Shown: in pieces, positions 41,931 to 50,187 of the stretch
Numbering within the stretch: the first letter of the stretch is position 1
Layout of the letters: every line of letters starts with the position of its first letter
Source: Microlunatus flavus
GTDB taxonomy: Bacteria; Actinomycetota; Actinomycetes; Propionibacteriales; Propionibacteriaceae
Length of the DNA: 64,000 bases
Reading direction: 5' to 3'
Assembly: GCF_900110855.1 (NCBI RefSeq)
Contig: NZ_FOFA01000001.1
Location: forward strand, 186,001-250,000
Made by a program: the position numbers and the translations under genes
Notes under the pieces: generated by a model
Database searches by the model: none
The model's input: the letters and a program-made list of their open reading frames with translations, nothing else
Told to the model about the DNA's origin: nothing

Positions 41931-43361
41931 ATGAGCATCTCGTCCGCCACGCCCGACCAGGCCATGTCGGTCCACGGCGCCCCGCTGCCGGACACCCCGA
42001 TCCGCACGCTCGTCCTGCTCGGCGCGAGCGGCGACCTCGCCCACCGCCTCCTGATGCCCGCGCTCGGCAAGCTGCTCGACGCGGAACCGCAGCGCCGCGA
42101 CCTGGTGCTCGTCGGCGCCGGGGCCGAGGACTGGGACGCGGCGGCCTGGCACGACCGGCTCGAGGACTCGCTCACCAAGGGCGACGTGTCGCGCGAGACG
42201 ATCGACGCGCTGCTCGCGACGACCTCGTACCAGCGCGCGGACGTGACGAAGGCCGACGACCTGCGCCGGCTCGTGCAGGCGGGCGAGGCGGCCCCCGCGC
42301 TGTACTTCGCGCTGCCGCCGGCCGTCACCGCCAAGGCGTGCGACGCGCTCGTCGACGTCGAGCTCCCCGAGGGCACCGTGCTCGTGCTGGAGAAGCCGTT
42401 CGGCACCGACGAGGCCAGCGCGAAGGCGCTCAACGCCCGCCTCGCCGGCCTGGTGCCCGAGGACCGCACGTTCCGCGTCGACCACTTCCTCGGGCGGGCC
42501 ACCGTGCTGAACCTGCTGGGCGTGCGCTTCGCCAACCGCATCTTCGAGCCCGTCTGGAACGCCGGGCACGTCGCCAGCGTGGACATCGTCTTCGACGAGC
42601 CGCTGACGCTCGAGGGTCGCGCCGGCTACTACGACAAGGCCGGCGCGCTGGTCGACATGATCCAGAGCCACCTGCTGCAGGTGATGGCCCTCGTGGCGAT
42701 GGACCCCGTCGGGTCGGTCTCGGCGTTCGACCTGCGCGAGTCCAAGGCCGAGGTGCTGCGCGCCACCCGCGTCTGGGGCGGGGACGCCGCCTTGGCGTCC
42801 CGCCGCGCCCGCTACAGCGCCGGCTCCATCGGCGGTCGGGAGGTGCCCGACTACGTGCACGAGCCCGGCGTCGACCCGGCACGGAACACGGAGACCCTGG
42901 CCGAGGTGACGCTGGAGATCGACAACTGGCGCTGGGCCGGCGTGCCCTTCCGGCTGCGCTCGGGCAAGTCGGTCGGGACCCAGCGCAAGGAGGTCGTCGT
43001 CACCTTCAAGCCGGTGCCGCACCTCCCCACCGGGCTGACCGGCACCTGCGAGCCCGACCGGCTGCGGCTGGTCATGGGCCCCGACGCCATCGCGCTCGAC
43101 CTCAACGTCAACGGCGAGGACGACCCGATGGGCATCGACCACGTGACCCTCGACACCGAGCTCAGCCCCGGCCGCCTGCCCGCGTACGGCGAGGTCCTCG
43201 CCGGCGTCCTCGACGGCGACCCCCTGCTCGCCGTCCGCGGCGACACGGCCGTCGAGTGCTGGCGCATCGTCGACTCCGTGCTGAAGGCCTGGGCCGCCGA
43301 CGAGACGCCCATGGAGACGTACGCCGCCGGCACCCAGGGCCCGGAGGGCTGGCCCGTCTGA
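41931..43361 (+). CDS. zwf: Glucose-6-phosphate 1-dehydrogenase
   Basis: 476 aa. NADP-binding LLGASGDLAHR (29-39), EKPFGTD near 153-159, the catalytic-region RVDHFLGRATVLNLL (near 182-196; RIDHYLGK in most family members) and FRLRSGKSV near 345. It oxidises G6P to 6-phosphogluconolactone. No pgl or gnd gene is adjacent, so it is unlike the usual actinobacterial tkt-tal-zwf-opcA-pgl operon and may be a paralog tied to the polyol genes downstream. TAGCGT at 41872-41877 is a likely -10; GGAG precedes the ATG. Confidence 0.9.
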   Translation: MSISSATPDQAMSVHGAPLPDTPIRTLVLLGASGDLAHRLLMPALGKLLDAEPQRRDLVLVGAGAEDWDAAAWHDRLEDSLTKGDVSRETIDALLATTSYQRADVTKADDLRRLVQAGEAAPALYFALPPAVTAKACDALVDVELPEGTVLVLEKPFGTDEASAKALNARLAGLVPEDRTFRVDHFLGRATVLNLLGVRFANRIFEPVWNAGHVASVDIVFDEPLTLEGRAGYYDKAGALVDMIQSHLLQVMALVAMDPVGSVSAFDLRESKAEVLRATRVWGGDAALASRRARYSAGSIGGREVPDYVHEPGVDPARNTETLAEVTLEIDNWRWAGVPFRLRSGKSVGTQRKEVVVTFKPVPHLPTGLTGTCEPDRLRLVMGPDAIALDLNVNGEDDPMGIDHVTLDTELSPGRLPAYGEVLAGVLDGDPLLAVRGDTAVECWRIVDSVLKAWAADETPMETYAAGTQGPEGWPV

Positions 43362-43425
43362 GCCGGGCCTCGCGTTCCGCGGACCCCGCCCGCCCCTCGC
43401 CAGCCAGGTCCCACTGGCCTCAGGT

Positions 43426-43445
43426 TTTTCACGTTCACGTGAAAA
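43426..43445. promoter_or_regulatory. Short palindrome after zwf
   Basis: TTTTCACG - TTCA - CGTGAAAA, perfect 8-bp arms, 65 nt after the zwf stop. It is notable for its A/T arms in a very GC-rich background. It could be a terminator or an operator for a LacI/GntR-type factor; no decision is possible. Confidence 0.45.
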
Positions 43446-43588
43446 GCCGGTGGTTCCCGCGACAGATGCGCTGCGGGAAGCACCAGCTCTCTGCGGGTAC
43501 CGGCGCGCGCGTGCGGGCTGACCCCGGCTCGGCGTCCCCGCGCCCCAGGGAGCCGCACGGCCGAACCCCGTCCTGCTGCAGCCGGTCC

Positions 43589-43664
43589 GCGCAAAAGGAA
43601 GCGCCAGCTGAGCTGTCGGGCTGCGTAGGGGCCCTTCGGAGCCAGCTGGCGCTTCCTTCTGCGC
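43589..43664. repeat. 22-bp inverted repeat with 32-nt loop
   Basis: Arms 43589-43610 and 43643-43664 pair over 22 bp with one mismatch (cores AAGGAAGCGCCAGCTG and CAGCTGGCGCTTCCTT). They sit in the 576-nt gap between zwf and the PadR gene, which otherwise holds no recognised gene. It may be a strong terminator/attenuator or the ends of a small non-coding mobile element. Confidence 0.65.
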
Positions 43665-43847
43665 AGAACGACCGGCAGCAGCGCCCCTGCGCCCGGCTCG
43701 GCCGGTCGGGCGGGTACGGCCTCGCGCACCCTCTGCTGCCGCGCGCAGCCTGCGAGGTGCGCGTCGTGGAGGACGGTGCCGCCTCGCGCCTGGACCGCGG
43801 GCGGCCGCCCCTTCCCCTGCACTCCCCGACGTCCCGAGGACAACCCC

Positions 43848-43896
43848 TTGAAGAACACTCGGAATATCTTCTAGACTATCGGCGATATATCGGTGA
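43848..43896 (+). promoter_or_regulatory. Promoter and probable PadR operator
   Basis: TTGAAG (43848-43853), an 18-nt spacer and TAGACT (43872-43877) form a good housekeeping-type promoter. Overlapping the start site are direct repeats TATCGGCGA (43877) and TATCGGTGA (43888) with 11-nt period, and a perfect 10-bp palindrome CGATATATCG (43883-43892). Autoregulation by the downstream PadR protein is inferred. Confidence 0.7.
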
Positions 43897-43937
43897 CGCC
43901 GCCACGAGGACGGCGACCAGACAGTCCAGGAGACACC

Positions 43938-44624
43938 ATGCGACACCACTTCAACGCAGCCCCGCAGGGCTTCATCCCGCCCAAGGCCTTCCGTCGGATG
44001 GCCGCCATGGCCGCGGCCGGCGCCGAGGGCTTCGGCCCCGGTCGTGACGGTGGCCCCGGCTTCGGCCCCGGCTTCGGTCCGGGCTTCGGCCGTGAGGGCG
44101 ACCGCGACGGCGGCCCGGGCTTCGGCCCCGGTCGTGGCTTCGGCGGCGGCCACCGCGGCTTCGGCCCGGGTCGCGGCTTCGGCCCCGGCGGCCCCCGCGC
44201 CCGCCGCGGCGACGTCCGCAGCGCGATCCTCGGCCTCCTCGCCGAGGGCCCGTCCAACGGCTACGGCCTCATCAAGGCCATCGCCGACAAGACCGACGGC
44301 GCCTGGAAGCCGAGCCCCGGCTCGGTCTACCCGACGCTGGCCCAGCTCGTCGACGAGGGCCTCGTCACCAAGGAGGACGGCCCGCGTGGCGCGTACTCCC
44401 TGACCGAGGAGGGCACGGCCCACGTGGCCGAGAACCGCGAGTCGATCGACGCCGCGCTCGACAACGCCCGCGAGGGCGGGGCCGGCTCGGACCTGCGCGA
44501 CGCCGCCCGCAAGCTGATGGGCAGCCTGCAGCAGTTCCGCGGCGCGAACGCCGACCAGCAGGCCCGCGCCAAGGAGAAGGTCGACCAGCTCCGCCGCGAG
44601 CTGTACGGCATCCTCGCCGAGTGA
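43938..44624 (+). CDS. PadR-family regulator with Gly-rich N-terminal extension
   Basis: 228 aa from ATG 43938 with AGGAGA upstream. Residues about 32-95 are a low-complexity stretch of GFGPG-type repeats. The PadR winged helix follows at about 97-170 (RSAILGLLAEGPSNGYGLIKAI, then PSPGSVYPTLAQLVDEGLV), and a helical dimerisation tail ends the protein. PadR proteins are ligand-responsive repressors. It sits before the polyol kinase gene but has its own terminator, so control of that operon is only suggested by position. Confidence 0.88.
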   Translation: MRHHFNAAPQGFIPPKAFRRMAAMAAAGAEGFGPGRDGGPGFGPGFGPGFGREGDRDGGPGFGPGRGFGGGHRGFGPGRGFGPGGPRARRGDVRSAILGLLAEGPSNGYGLIKAIADKTDGAWKPSPGSVYPTLAQLVDEGLVTKEDGPRGAYSLTEEGTAHVAENRESIDAALDNAREGGAGSDLRDAARKLMGSLQQFRGANADQQARAKEKVDQLRRELYGILAE

Positions 44625-44649
44625 GCTGAACCGCTCGGTGCACGTCCCC

Positions 44650-44681
44650 GAGGGGGTGGTCGGTCCGCCGGCCACCCCCTC
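44650..44681 (+). terminator. Terminator after the PadR gene
   Basis: Stem GAGGGGGTGG / CCACCCCCTC (10 bp, extended by three inner G-C pairs), 26 nt after the stop. Confidence 0.8.
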
Positions 44682-44809
44682 TGGCGTCGGGGTGCCGCAC
44701 GGGCGCCGGAGGACCGCCTGCACGATGGTGCCTGGAGCGCGTGCCGGACCGGGGTCGTGAGCACCCCGTACGCCTCCCGCCCCGCCCGCCGACGTCAGAG
44801 GAGACGCCC

Positions 44810-46546
44810 GTGACCCACGTCTACGACGACCCCGCCGCCTTCAAGGACGACGTCCTGGCCGGGTTCGCGCTGGCCTACCCCGACCACGTCCAGCGGGTGC
44901 CCGACGCGTCCGGCTTCGTCCGGGCCGGTGGGCCGCTCGAGGGCAAGGTGGGCCTCGTCATCGGCGGCGGCGCCGGCCACTACCCCTCGTACAACGGGGT
45001 GATCGGCACCGGCTTCGCCGACGCGGCCGTCCTCGGCGGACTCTTCTCCTCCCCCTCGGCCGAGCAGGTCTACCGCGTCTGCCGCGCGGCGGACGGCGGC
45101 GCCGGCGTGGTCATGGGCTTCGGGAACTACGCCGGCGACCGGCTGAACTTCGGCGTCGCGGCCGACCGCCTCCGCGCCGAGGGGATCGACACCCGCATCG
45201 TCTACGTCACCGACGACATCGCCTCGGCGCCGCCGGCCGAGCAGGGCGACCGGCGCGGCATCGCCGGGACCTTCACCGTCTACAAGATCGCCGGCGCGGC
45301 CTCCGAGGCCGGCCTCGACCTCGACGGGGTCGAGCGGGTGATGCGCGCCGCGAACGCGGCCACCTTCTCCTTCGGCGTCGCCTTCGACGGCTGCACGATG
45401 CCCGGCGCCGGGGAACCGCTCTTCCACGTCGAGCGCGGCCGGATGGACTTCGGGCTCGGCATCCACGGCGAGCCGGGCATCACCTCCGACGCGTGGATGC
45501 CGGCACCCGACCTCGCCGCCAAGCTCGTCGAGACCGTCCTCGCCGAACGGCCCGCCGACGCCGACGGACGCGCGGCGGTCCTCGTGAACGGTCTGGGCGC
45601 GACCAAGTACGACGAGCTCTTCGTCCTCTTCGGGCTCGTCGCCCCGCTGCTCGAGCAGGCCGGCGTCCGCCTCGTACGCCCCGAGGTCGGCGAGCTCGTC
45701 ACCAGCCTCGACATGGCGGGCTGCTCGCTCTCGGTGACGTGGCTGGACGACGAGCTCGAGACCTTCTGGACCGCGCCCGCCGACACCCCGGCGTTCCGCC
45801 GCGGCACCCCGGCGACGAGCACCCGCTTCACGACGCACCGCCAGGTGAGCAGCGAGTCGGCCCGGACCACCGTCGCGGAGGCCACCGAGGAGTCGCGGGC
45901 CGCGGCCGAGGTGGCCCGCCGGGCACTGGCCGCGCTCAGCGCGACGGTCGAGGAGCACAAGGACGAGCTGGGCCGCCTGGACGCCGTCGCCGCCGACGGC
46001 GACCACGGCATCGGGATGTCGCGCGGCGCCCTGGCGGCCACCGAGGCCGCCGACGCCACCGCGGCCCAGGGCGGCGGGGTGCAGAGCGTCCTCGCCGCGG
46101 CCGGCTCGGCCTTCGGCGACAAGGCCGGCGGCACCAGCGGGATCCTCTGGGGCCTGCTGCTCGACCGCACGGGTCAGCAGCTCGGCAACACCGACGCCGT
46201 CACGGGCGACGCCCTCGCGCACGCCGTCCGCAGCGCCGCCGACCAGCTCAAGGAGTTCAGCGGCGCCGACCTGGGCGACAAGACGATGCTCGACGCCCTC
46301 TTCCCCTTCGTCGACGCCCTGGTCGGCGCGGTCGACGCGGGCGAGCCGGTGGGCACCGCCTGGCCGGCCGCGGCGCGCACCGCGACCGAGGCCGCCCGCG
46401 AGACCGCCGCGCTCCGGCCGAGAGTCGGTCGGGCGCGCCCGCTGGCCGAGCGCAGCGTGGGTACCCCGGACCCGGGCGCGGTCTCCCTCGCGCTCATCGT
46501 CACCGCGGTCGGGGACGTCCTCGCCGACGCCCCCGTCCGCTCCTGA
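44810..46546 (+). CDS. derK: DhaK-DhaL fusion kinase, probable erythrulose kinase
   Basis: 578 aa from GTG 44810 with AGAGGAG upstream. The DhaK half (about 1-330) has GGGAGHYPSYNGVIGTGFADAA and the hemiaminal-forming histidine in GLGIHGEPG (near 219). The DhaL half (about 375-578) has DAVAADGDHGIGMSRG and GDKTMLDAL, the ATP/Mg site. ATP-dependent dihydroxyacetone-kinase-like fusions of this length include the D-erythrulose kinase DerK of mycobacteria. Adjacency to an RpiB-type isomerase and an EltD-like dehydrogenase favours a tetrulose over dihydroxyacetone. CACGAT at 44721-44726 may be the -10. Confidence 0.85.
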   Translation: MTHVYDDPAAFKDDVLAGFALAYPDHVQRVPDASGFVRAGGPLEGKVGLVIGGGAGHYPSYNGVIGTGFADAAVLGGLFSSPSAEQVYRVCRAADGGAGVVMGFGNYAGDRLNFGVAADRLRAEGIDTRIVYVTDDIASAPPAEQGDRRGIAGTFTVYKIAGAASEAGLDLDGVERVMRAANAATFSFGVAFDGCTMPGAGEPLFHVERGRMDFGLGIHGEPGITSDAWMPAPDLAAKLVETVLAERPADADGRAAVLVNGLGATKYDELFVLFGLVAPLLEQAGVRLVRPEVGELVTSLDMAGCSLSVTWLDDELETFWTAPADTPAFRRGTPATSTRFTTHRQVSSESARTTVAEATEESRAAAEVARRALAALSATVEEHKDELGRLDAVAADGDHGIGMSRGALAATEAADATAAQGGGVQSVLAAAGSAFGDKAGGTSGILWGLLLDRTGQQLGNTDAVTGDALAHAVRSAADQLKEFSGADLGDKTMLDALFPFVDALVGAVDAGEPVGTAWPAAARTATEAARETAALRPRVGRARPLAERSVGTPDPGAVSLALIVTAVGDVLADAPVRS

Positions 46547-46575
46547 ACCACCACCTGAGGAAGAAGGTCGATCAC

Positions 46576-47052
46576 GTGCCCGAGGGCATCCGTCTCCTGC
46601 TCGGCGGCGACAGCGCCGGCTACCGCTACAAGGACGCGCTGCTGGCCGACGCGCGCGAGGACCCGCGCGTGGCCAGCGTCGAGGACCTCGGCGTCAACGA
46701 GTCCGACCCCACCGCCGGCACCTACCCGTCGGTCGCGATCGCCGCGGCGACCAAGATCATGAAGGGCGAGGCGGACCGGGCGATCCTCGTCTGCGGCACC
46801 GGCATCGGTGTGGCGATCTCCGCCAACAAGGTCAAGGGCATCCGCGCGACGGTCGCGCACGACTCGTTCAGCGTCGAGCGCTCGATCCTGTCCAACGACT
46901 GCCAGATCCTCACCCTGGGCGAGCGCGTCATCGGCCTGCAGCTCGCCCGTCGGCTCGCGCGGGAGTGGCTCGGGTACGCCTTCGACCCGTCCAGCCACTC
47001 GAAGGCCAACGTGGACGAGATCGTCGACTACGAGGACAGCCTGACCGACTGA
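46576..47052 (+). CDS. derI: RpiB/LacAB-family sugar-phosphate isomerase, probable erythrulose-4-phosphate isomerase
   Basis: 158 aa, GTG with GGAAGAAGG upstream, 29 nt after the kinase. Active-site base Cys73 in VCGTGIGVAISANK and the ERSILSNDCQILTLGERVIG substrate loop are intact. RpiB proper interconverts ribose-5-P and ribulose-5-P. In tetritol pathways the homolog DerI converts erythrulose-4-P to erythrose-4-P, and the operon context favours that role. The assignment to C4 rather than C5 substrate is inference. Confidence 0.85.
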   Translation: MPEGIRLLLGGDSAGYRYKDALLADAREDPRVASVEDLGVNESDPTAGTYPSVAIAAATKIMKGEADRAILVCGTGIGVAISANKVKGIRATVAHDSFSVERSILSNDCQILTLGERVIGLQLARRLAREWLGYAFDPSSHSKANVDEIVDYEDSLTD

Positions 47053-47185
47053 GGCGACCGCCCGGTCGGTGCGGACGCGGGTCCCTGCGGCCGCGCGCCG
47101 GGCGGTGGTTAGCGTGGAGCCGTCTTCCCGCGCCCGGTCCGGCTCCCGCCTGCCCGCGCACCACCCCACCAGAGAGGTCCGCCCG

Positions 47186-48298
47186 ATGACGTCCGAGGCC
47201 ACCCAGACCACGACGAGCAGCGCGCTCCCCGAGACGATGCAGGCCGTCGTCTGCCACGGGCCGGAGGACTACCGGATGGAGGAGGTGCCGGTCCCCCAGC
47301 CGGGCCCGGGCGAGGCCCTCGTCCAGGTCGAGGCCGTCGGCATCTGCGCGAGCGACCTGAAGTGTTACCACGGCGCGGTCAAGTTCTGGGGCGACGAGCA
47401 CCGCACGGCGTACGTCGAGACCCCCGTGATCCCCGGTCACGAGTTCGTCGGGCGGATCGTCCAGGTCGACGACGCGGCGGCCGCCAAGTGGGGCGTGTCG
47501 CCGGGCGACCGGGTCGTCGCCGAGCAGATCGTCCCGGACTGGACGTGCCGCTACTGCCTCGACGGGGCGTACCACATGTGCGCGACCCACGACATCTTCG
47601 GCTTCCGGCACGCCACCCCGGGCGCGATGGCGTCGTACATGATCTTCCCGGCCGGCTCGCTCGTCCACAAGATCAGCGCCGACCTGCCGCCGGCCCACGC
47701 GGCCTTCGCCGAGCCGCTGTCGTGCGCGCTGCACGCGGTCGAGCGGGCCCAGCTGACCTTCGACGACGTCGTCGTCGTCGCGGGCTGCGGACCGATCGGC
47801 CTGGGCATGATCGCCGGCGCCAAGGCGAAGAACCCCAAGCTCGTCGTCGGCCTGGACATGGACGACACCAAGCTCGGCATCGCGCGGGCCACCGGCGCCG
47901 ACGTGACGATCAACATCGCCTCGGAGGACGCCGTGGCCAGGGTCCTGGAGCTCACCGACGGCTGGGGCGCCGACGTCTACCTCGAGGGCAGCGGGCACCC
48001 GTCCGCGGTCGGCCAGGGCCTGAACCTGCTGCGCAAGATGGGTCGCTACGTCGAGTACAGCGTCTTCGGCGCGGAGGCCAGCGTCGACTGGACGATCATC
48101 AGCGACGACAAGGAGCTGAACGTCCTGGGCGCCCACCTCGGCCCCCACACCTGGGGTGCGGCGATCCGGCTGATCGAGTCGGGCGCGCTCCCCCTGGACC
48201 AGATCTGCACCCACCAGCTCCCGCTCGCCGACTTCCAGCACGGCCTCGACCTCGTCGGCAGCGGCAAGGAGTCGATCAAGGTCAGCCTGATCCCCTGA
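47186..48298 (+). CDS. eltD: Zinc-dependent polyol dehydrogenase, EltD-like (erythritol/L-threitol)
   Basis: 370 aa medium-chain dehydrogenase, ATG with AGAGAGG upstream. Catalytic zinc ligands are in GICASDLKCYHG and PGHEFVG; NAD-binding CGPIGLGMI near 195. The stretch KFWGDEHRTAYVETPVIPGHEF is characteristic of erythritol/L-threitol dehydrogenases. The structural-zinc lobe reads PDWTCRYCLDGAYHMC: the first of the usual four cysteines is replaced, so this site may be altered. It would oxidise a tetritol to erythrulose. TAGCGT (47110-47115) suggests a separate promoter. Confidence 0.82.
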   Translation: MTSEATQTTTSSALPETMQAVVCHGPEDYRMEEVPVPQPGPGEALVQVEAVGICASDLKCYHGAVKFWGDEHRTAYVETPVIPGHEFVGRIVQVDDAAAAKWGVSPGDRVVAEQIVPDWTCRYCLDGAYHMCATHDIFGFRHATPGAMASYMIFPAGSLVHKISADLPPAHAAFAEPLSCALHAVERAQLTFDDVVVVAGCGPIGLGMIAGAKAKNPKLVVGLDMDDTKLGIARATGADVTINIASEDAVARVLELTDGWGADVYLEGSGHPSAVGQGLNLLRKMGRYVEYSVFGAEASVDWTIISDDKELNVLGAHLGPHTWGAAIRLIESGALPLDQICTHQLPLADFQHGLDLVGSGKESIKVSLIP

Positions 48299-48349
48299 CC
48301 CGCTGACCCGCTGACCTCTGCCTCCGCTTCGGTTCGGCACGTACCGGGG

Positions 48350-48381
48350 CCCTGCATCTCACGACAGCGTGAGATGCAGGG
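48350..48381 (+). terminator. Terminator after the polyol genes
   Basis: Perfect 14-bp stem (CCCTGCATCTCACG / CGTGAGATGCAGGG) with the 4-nt loop ACAG, 51 nt after the dehydrogenase stop. The remaining 175 nt to 48557 hold nothing recognisable. Confidence 0.8.
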
Positions 48382-48557
48382 GCTCTGCCGCACCGGCAGG
48401 GCGAGAAGAGCACCCGCAACCGGGGACAAGTGCCGCCGGCGAGCCTCGCCCATCGGCGATGGCTGGATGTGGCGTGCTCGCCCCCTCGGCCCGGCTCGCT
48501 CCGGGCTCAGGGGTCGACCGGCAGTCCCGGATCGACGCGGAGGCAGGAGGTACGCGG

Positions 48558-49127
48558 CTACGACTTCTTGAGCGTCAGGCTCGCGTTGGGGAGGGTGACG
48601 GCGGCGGTGCCGGCGGCGTCGTCGCAGGTGACCTGGGCGGTGACGCCCTTGCCGAGCAGCTGGCCGGCGAGCTCGCTGGCCGAGCGGGTCCGGGTGAAGC
48701 CGAAGCCTTTGATGCTCACGTCGCCGTCGGCGCTCTTCGTGGTCAGGCGCAGCGCCGAGGGCTCCCCCGCGTACGTGCCGCTGATCGTGCCGTCGAAGCG
48801 CAGCTGCGCGTTCGTCGGGCCGATGTCCACCGTGACGGGCTGGGCGCCGTCGGAGCTGATGGTGAACGTCCCGTCGGTGAAGTCGGCGTCGATGTCGCCG
48901 CCGGTGCCCTTGCCGATGGCGGCCGCCTCGCCGCGGCCCTCGAGGCCGGTCACGCGGTAGGACCCGTCCGGGCAGGCGCCGGCGGACGCGGTCTCCGACG
49001 GGGTCGGCGACTCGAACGTCACGGTCGGTCCGGGGGTCTGCGCGGGCTCCGGGGTCGCCGAGCATGCGGTCGCCAGCAGCGCGGCGGCACCCGCCACCAG
49101 CAGCCCGGCCCTGACCACGATCACCAC
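48558..49127 (-). CDS. Putative lipoprotein of unknown function
   Basis: 189 aa. A lipoprotein signal ends in LLATACSATP (lipidated Cys near 22), followed by a Pro/Thr/Ser-rich linker to about 45 and one compact beta-rich domain (two cysteines, near 52 and 168, could form a disulfide). No family is recognised with confidence. It is transcribed alone, divergent from the gap before the sugar-isomerase operon end. Confidence 0.7.
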   Translation of the reverse strand: MVIVVRAGLLVAGAAALLATACSATPEPAQTPGPTVTFESPTPSETASAGACPDGSYRVTGLEGRGEAAAIGKGTGGDIDADFTDGTFTISSDGAQPVTVDIGPTNAQLRFDGTISGTYAGEPSALRLTTKSADGDVSIKGFGFTRTRSASELAGQLLGKGVTAQVTCDDAAGTAAVTLPNASLTLKKS

Positions 49128-49208
49128 GTACGCACCTCCGTCTCGGGCGTCAGCGTAGGTGACCGGCCCCAGCCCTGCGGGCCTTCCGGGCGATCGGGCA
49201 CCACCGAC

Positions 49209-49314
49209 GAGCGGGCCTGACGCGGCCCGCTCCCGGCCCCGGACGCAGCAGCACCGGGCACCGCCGGCCGTCGAGCGTCCCCCCTCGGTGCTCGACGCGG
49301 CCGCCGGTGCCCGG
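49209..49314 (-). terminator. Two hairpins after the sugar isomerase gene
   Basis: First downstream of the stop at 49330: arms 49254-49276 and 49290-49314 pair over about 22 bp with small imperfections (CCGGGCACCG / GCCGGTGCCCGG). Second: a perfect 9-bp stem GAGCGGGCC / GGCCCGCTC at 49209-49232. Together they form a strong tandem terminator. Confidence 0.75.
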
Positions 49315-49329
49315 CGCCGGTCTGCGTGC

Positions 49330-50130
49330 TCAGCCCTCGAGCTGGCCCTTCAGCCAGGCGTAGCTCTGGCGGATGCCCTCGAACGTGTCGCCCTCGTAGT
49401 GGTCGTACTCGATGACGGCGTACTGCGCGCTGCTCGCCGCCTTGAGCGCCTCCGCGAGCGGCACGTCGCCGGTGCCGGCCGGGGCCTGGTCCTTCGGCAG
49501 CTGCCGCGAGGTGATGCCCTCGCGCATGGGCCCGTCCTTGACGTGCACGGCGACCACGCGGTCCCCGAGACCCTGCAGCAGCCGGACCGGGTCGACGCCG
49601 CCGGCGGTGGCCCAGTAGAGGTCGACCTCGAGCAGCACCGACTCGTCGAGCAGGCCCGCGAACACCTCGAGCGCCGACCGGCCGTCGATCTTCGAGGAGA
49701 GCTCGTGGTCGTGGTTGTGGTAGCCGACGCGCAGGCCCTGCTCCGCGGCCTGGGCCGAGACCTCGTTCAGCCGCTCGGCCGTGCGCTGCACGTCCTCGCG
49801 CGTCTGCCACTTGGCCAGCGGGACGTGCGGGTCGATGACGACCTCGACGCCGAGGGTCTTGGCCGCGGCGAAGACCTCCTCGGCCGGCGGGCGGGTGAGC
49901 AGCCCGTCGGGCGTGTTCGCCGTCTGCTCGACGAGGACCGCGTGCGCGGTCGGCGAGCGGAGGCCGTAGCGCTCGAACGACGCCTTGAGCGCGTCCGCGC
50001 GGCGGACGAAGTCGAAGGCCTCGACCGTCGTCAGGCCGGTCTCCGCGAGCTTGGCCAGCGAACCGTCGAGGTCCTGGTCGAGCTCGTGGTGGATCGAGTA
50101 CAGCTGCACCGAGATCTCGGGCTTGGGCAT
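49330..50130 (-). CDS. Sugar phosphate isomerase/epimerase (xylose-isomerase-like TIM barrel)
   Basis: 266 aa. AP-endonuclease-2/XylI-like barrel: VQLYSIHHELDQDLDG at strand 1, YHNHDHE (near 137-143) and ELVDLYW-type metal sites (LLEVDLYWA near 168), VHVKDG near 195 and VIEYDHYEGD near 238. These residues bind a divalent metal in inosose/keto-sugar isomerases. Encoded 57 nt after a Gfo/Idh/MocA oxidoreductase, it probably acts on the keto-sugar that enzyme makes. Exact sugar unknown. Confidence 0.82.
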   Translation of the reverse strand: MPKPEISVQLYSIHHELDQDLDGSLAKLAETGLTTVEAFDFVRRADALKASFERYGLRSPTAHAVLVEQTANTPDGLLTRPPAEEVFAAAKTLGVEVVIDPHVPLAKWQTREDVQRTAERLNEVSAQAAEQGLRVGYHNHDHELSSKIDGRSALEVFAGLLDESVLLEVDLYWATAGGVDPVRLLQGLGDRVVAVHVKDGPMREGITSRQLPKDQAPAGTGDVPLAEALKAASSAQYAVIEYDHYEGDTFEGIRQSYAWLKGQLEG

Positions 50131-50187
50131 GGTGGTGCTCCGTCCTGCGTTGGGGAGTCGCTGCGGTGGGGGTGTGGCCCGTACGGG

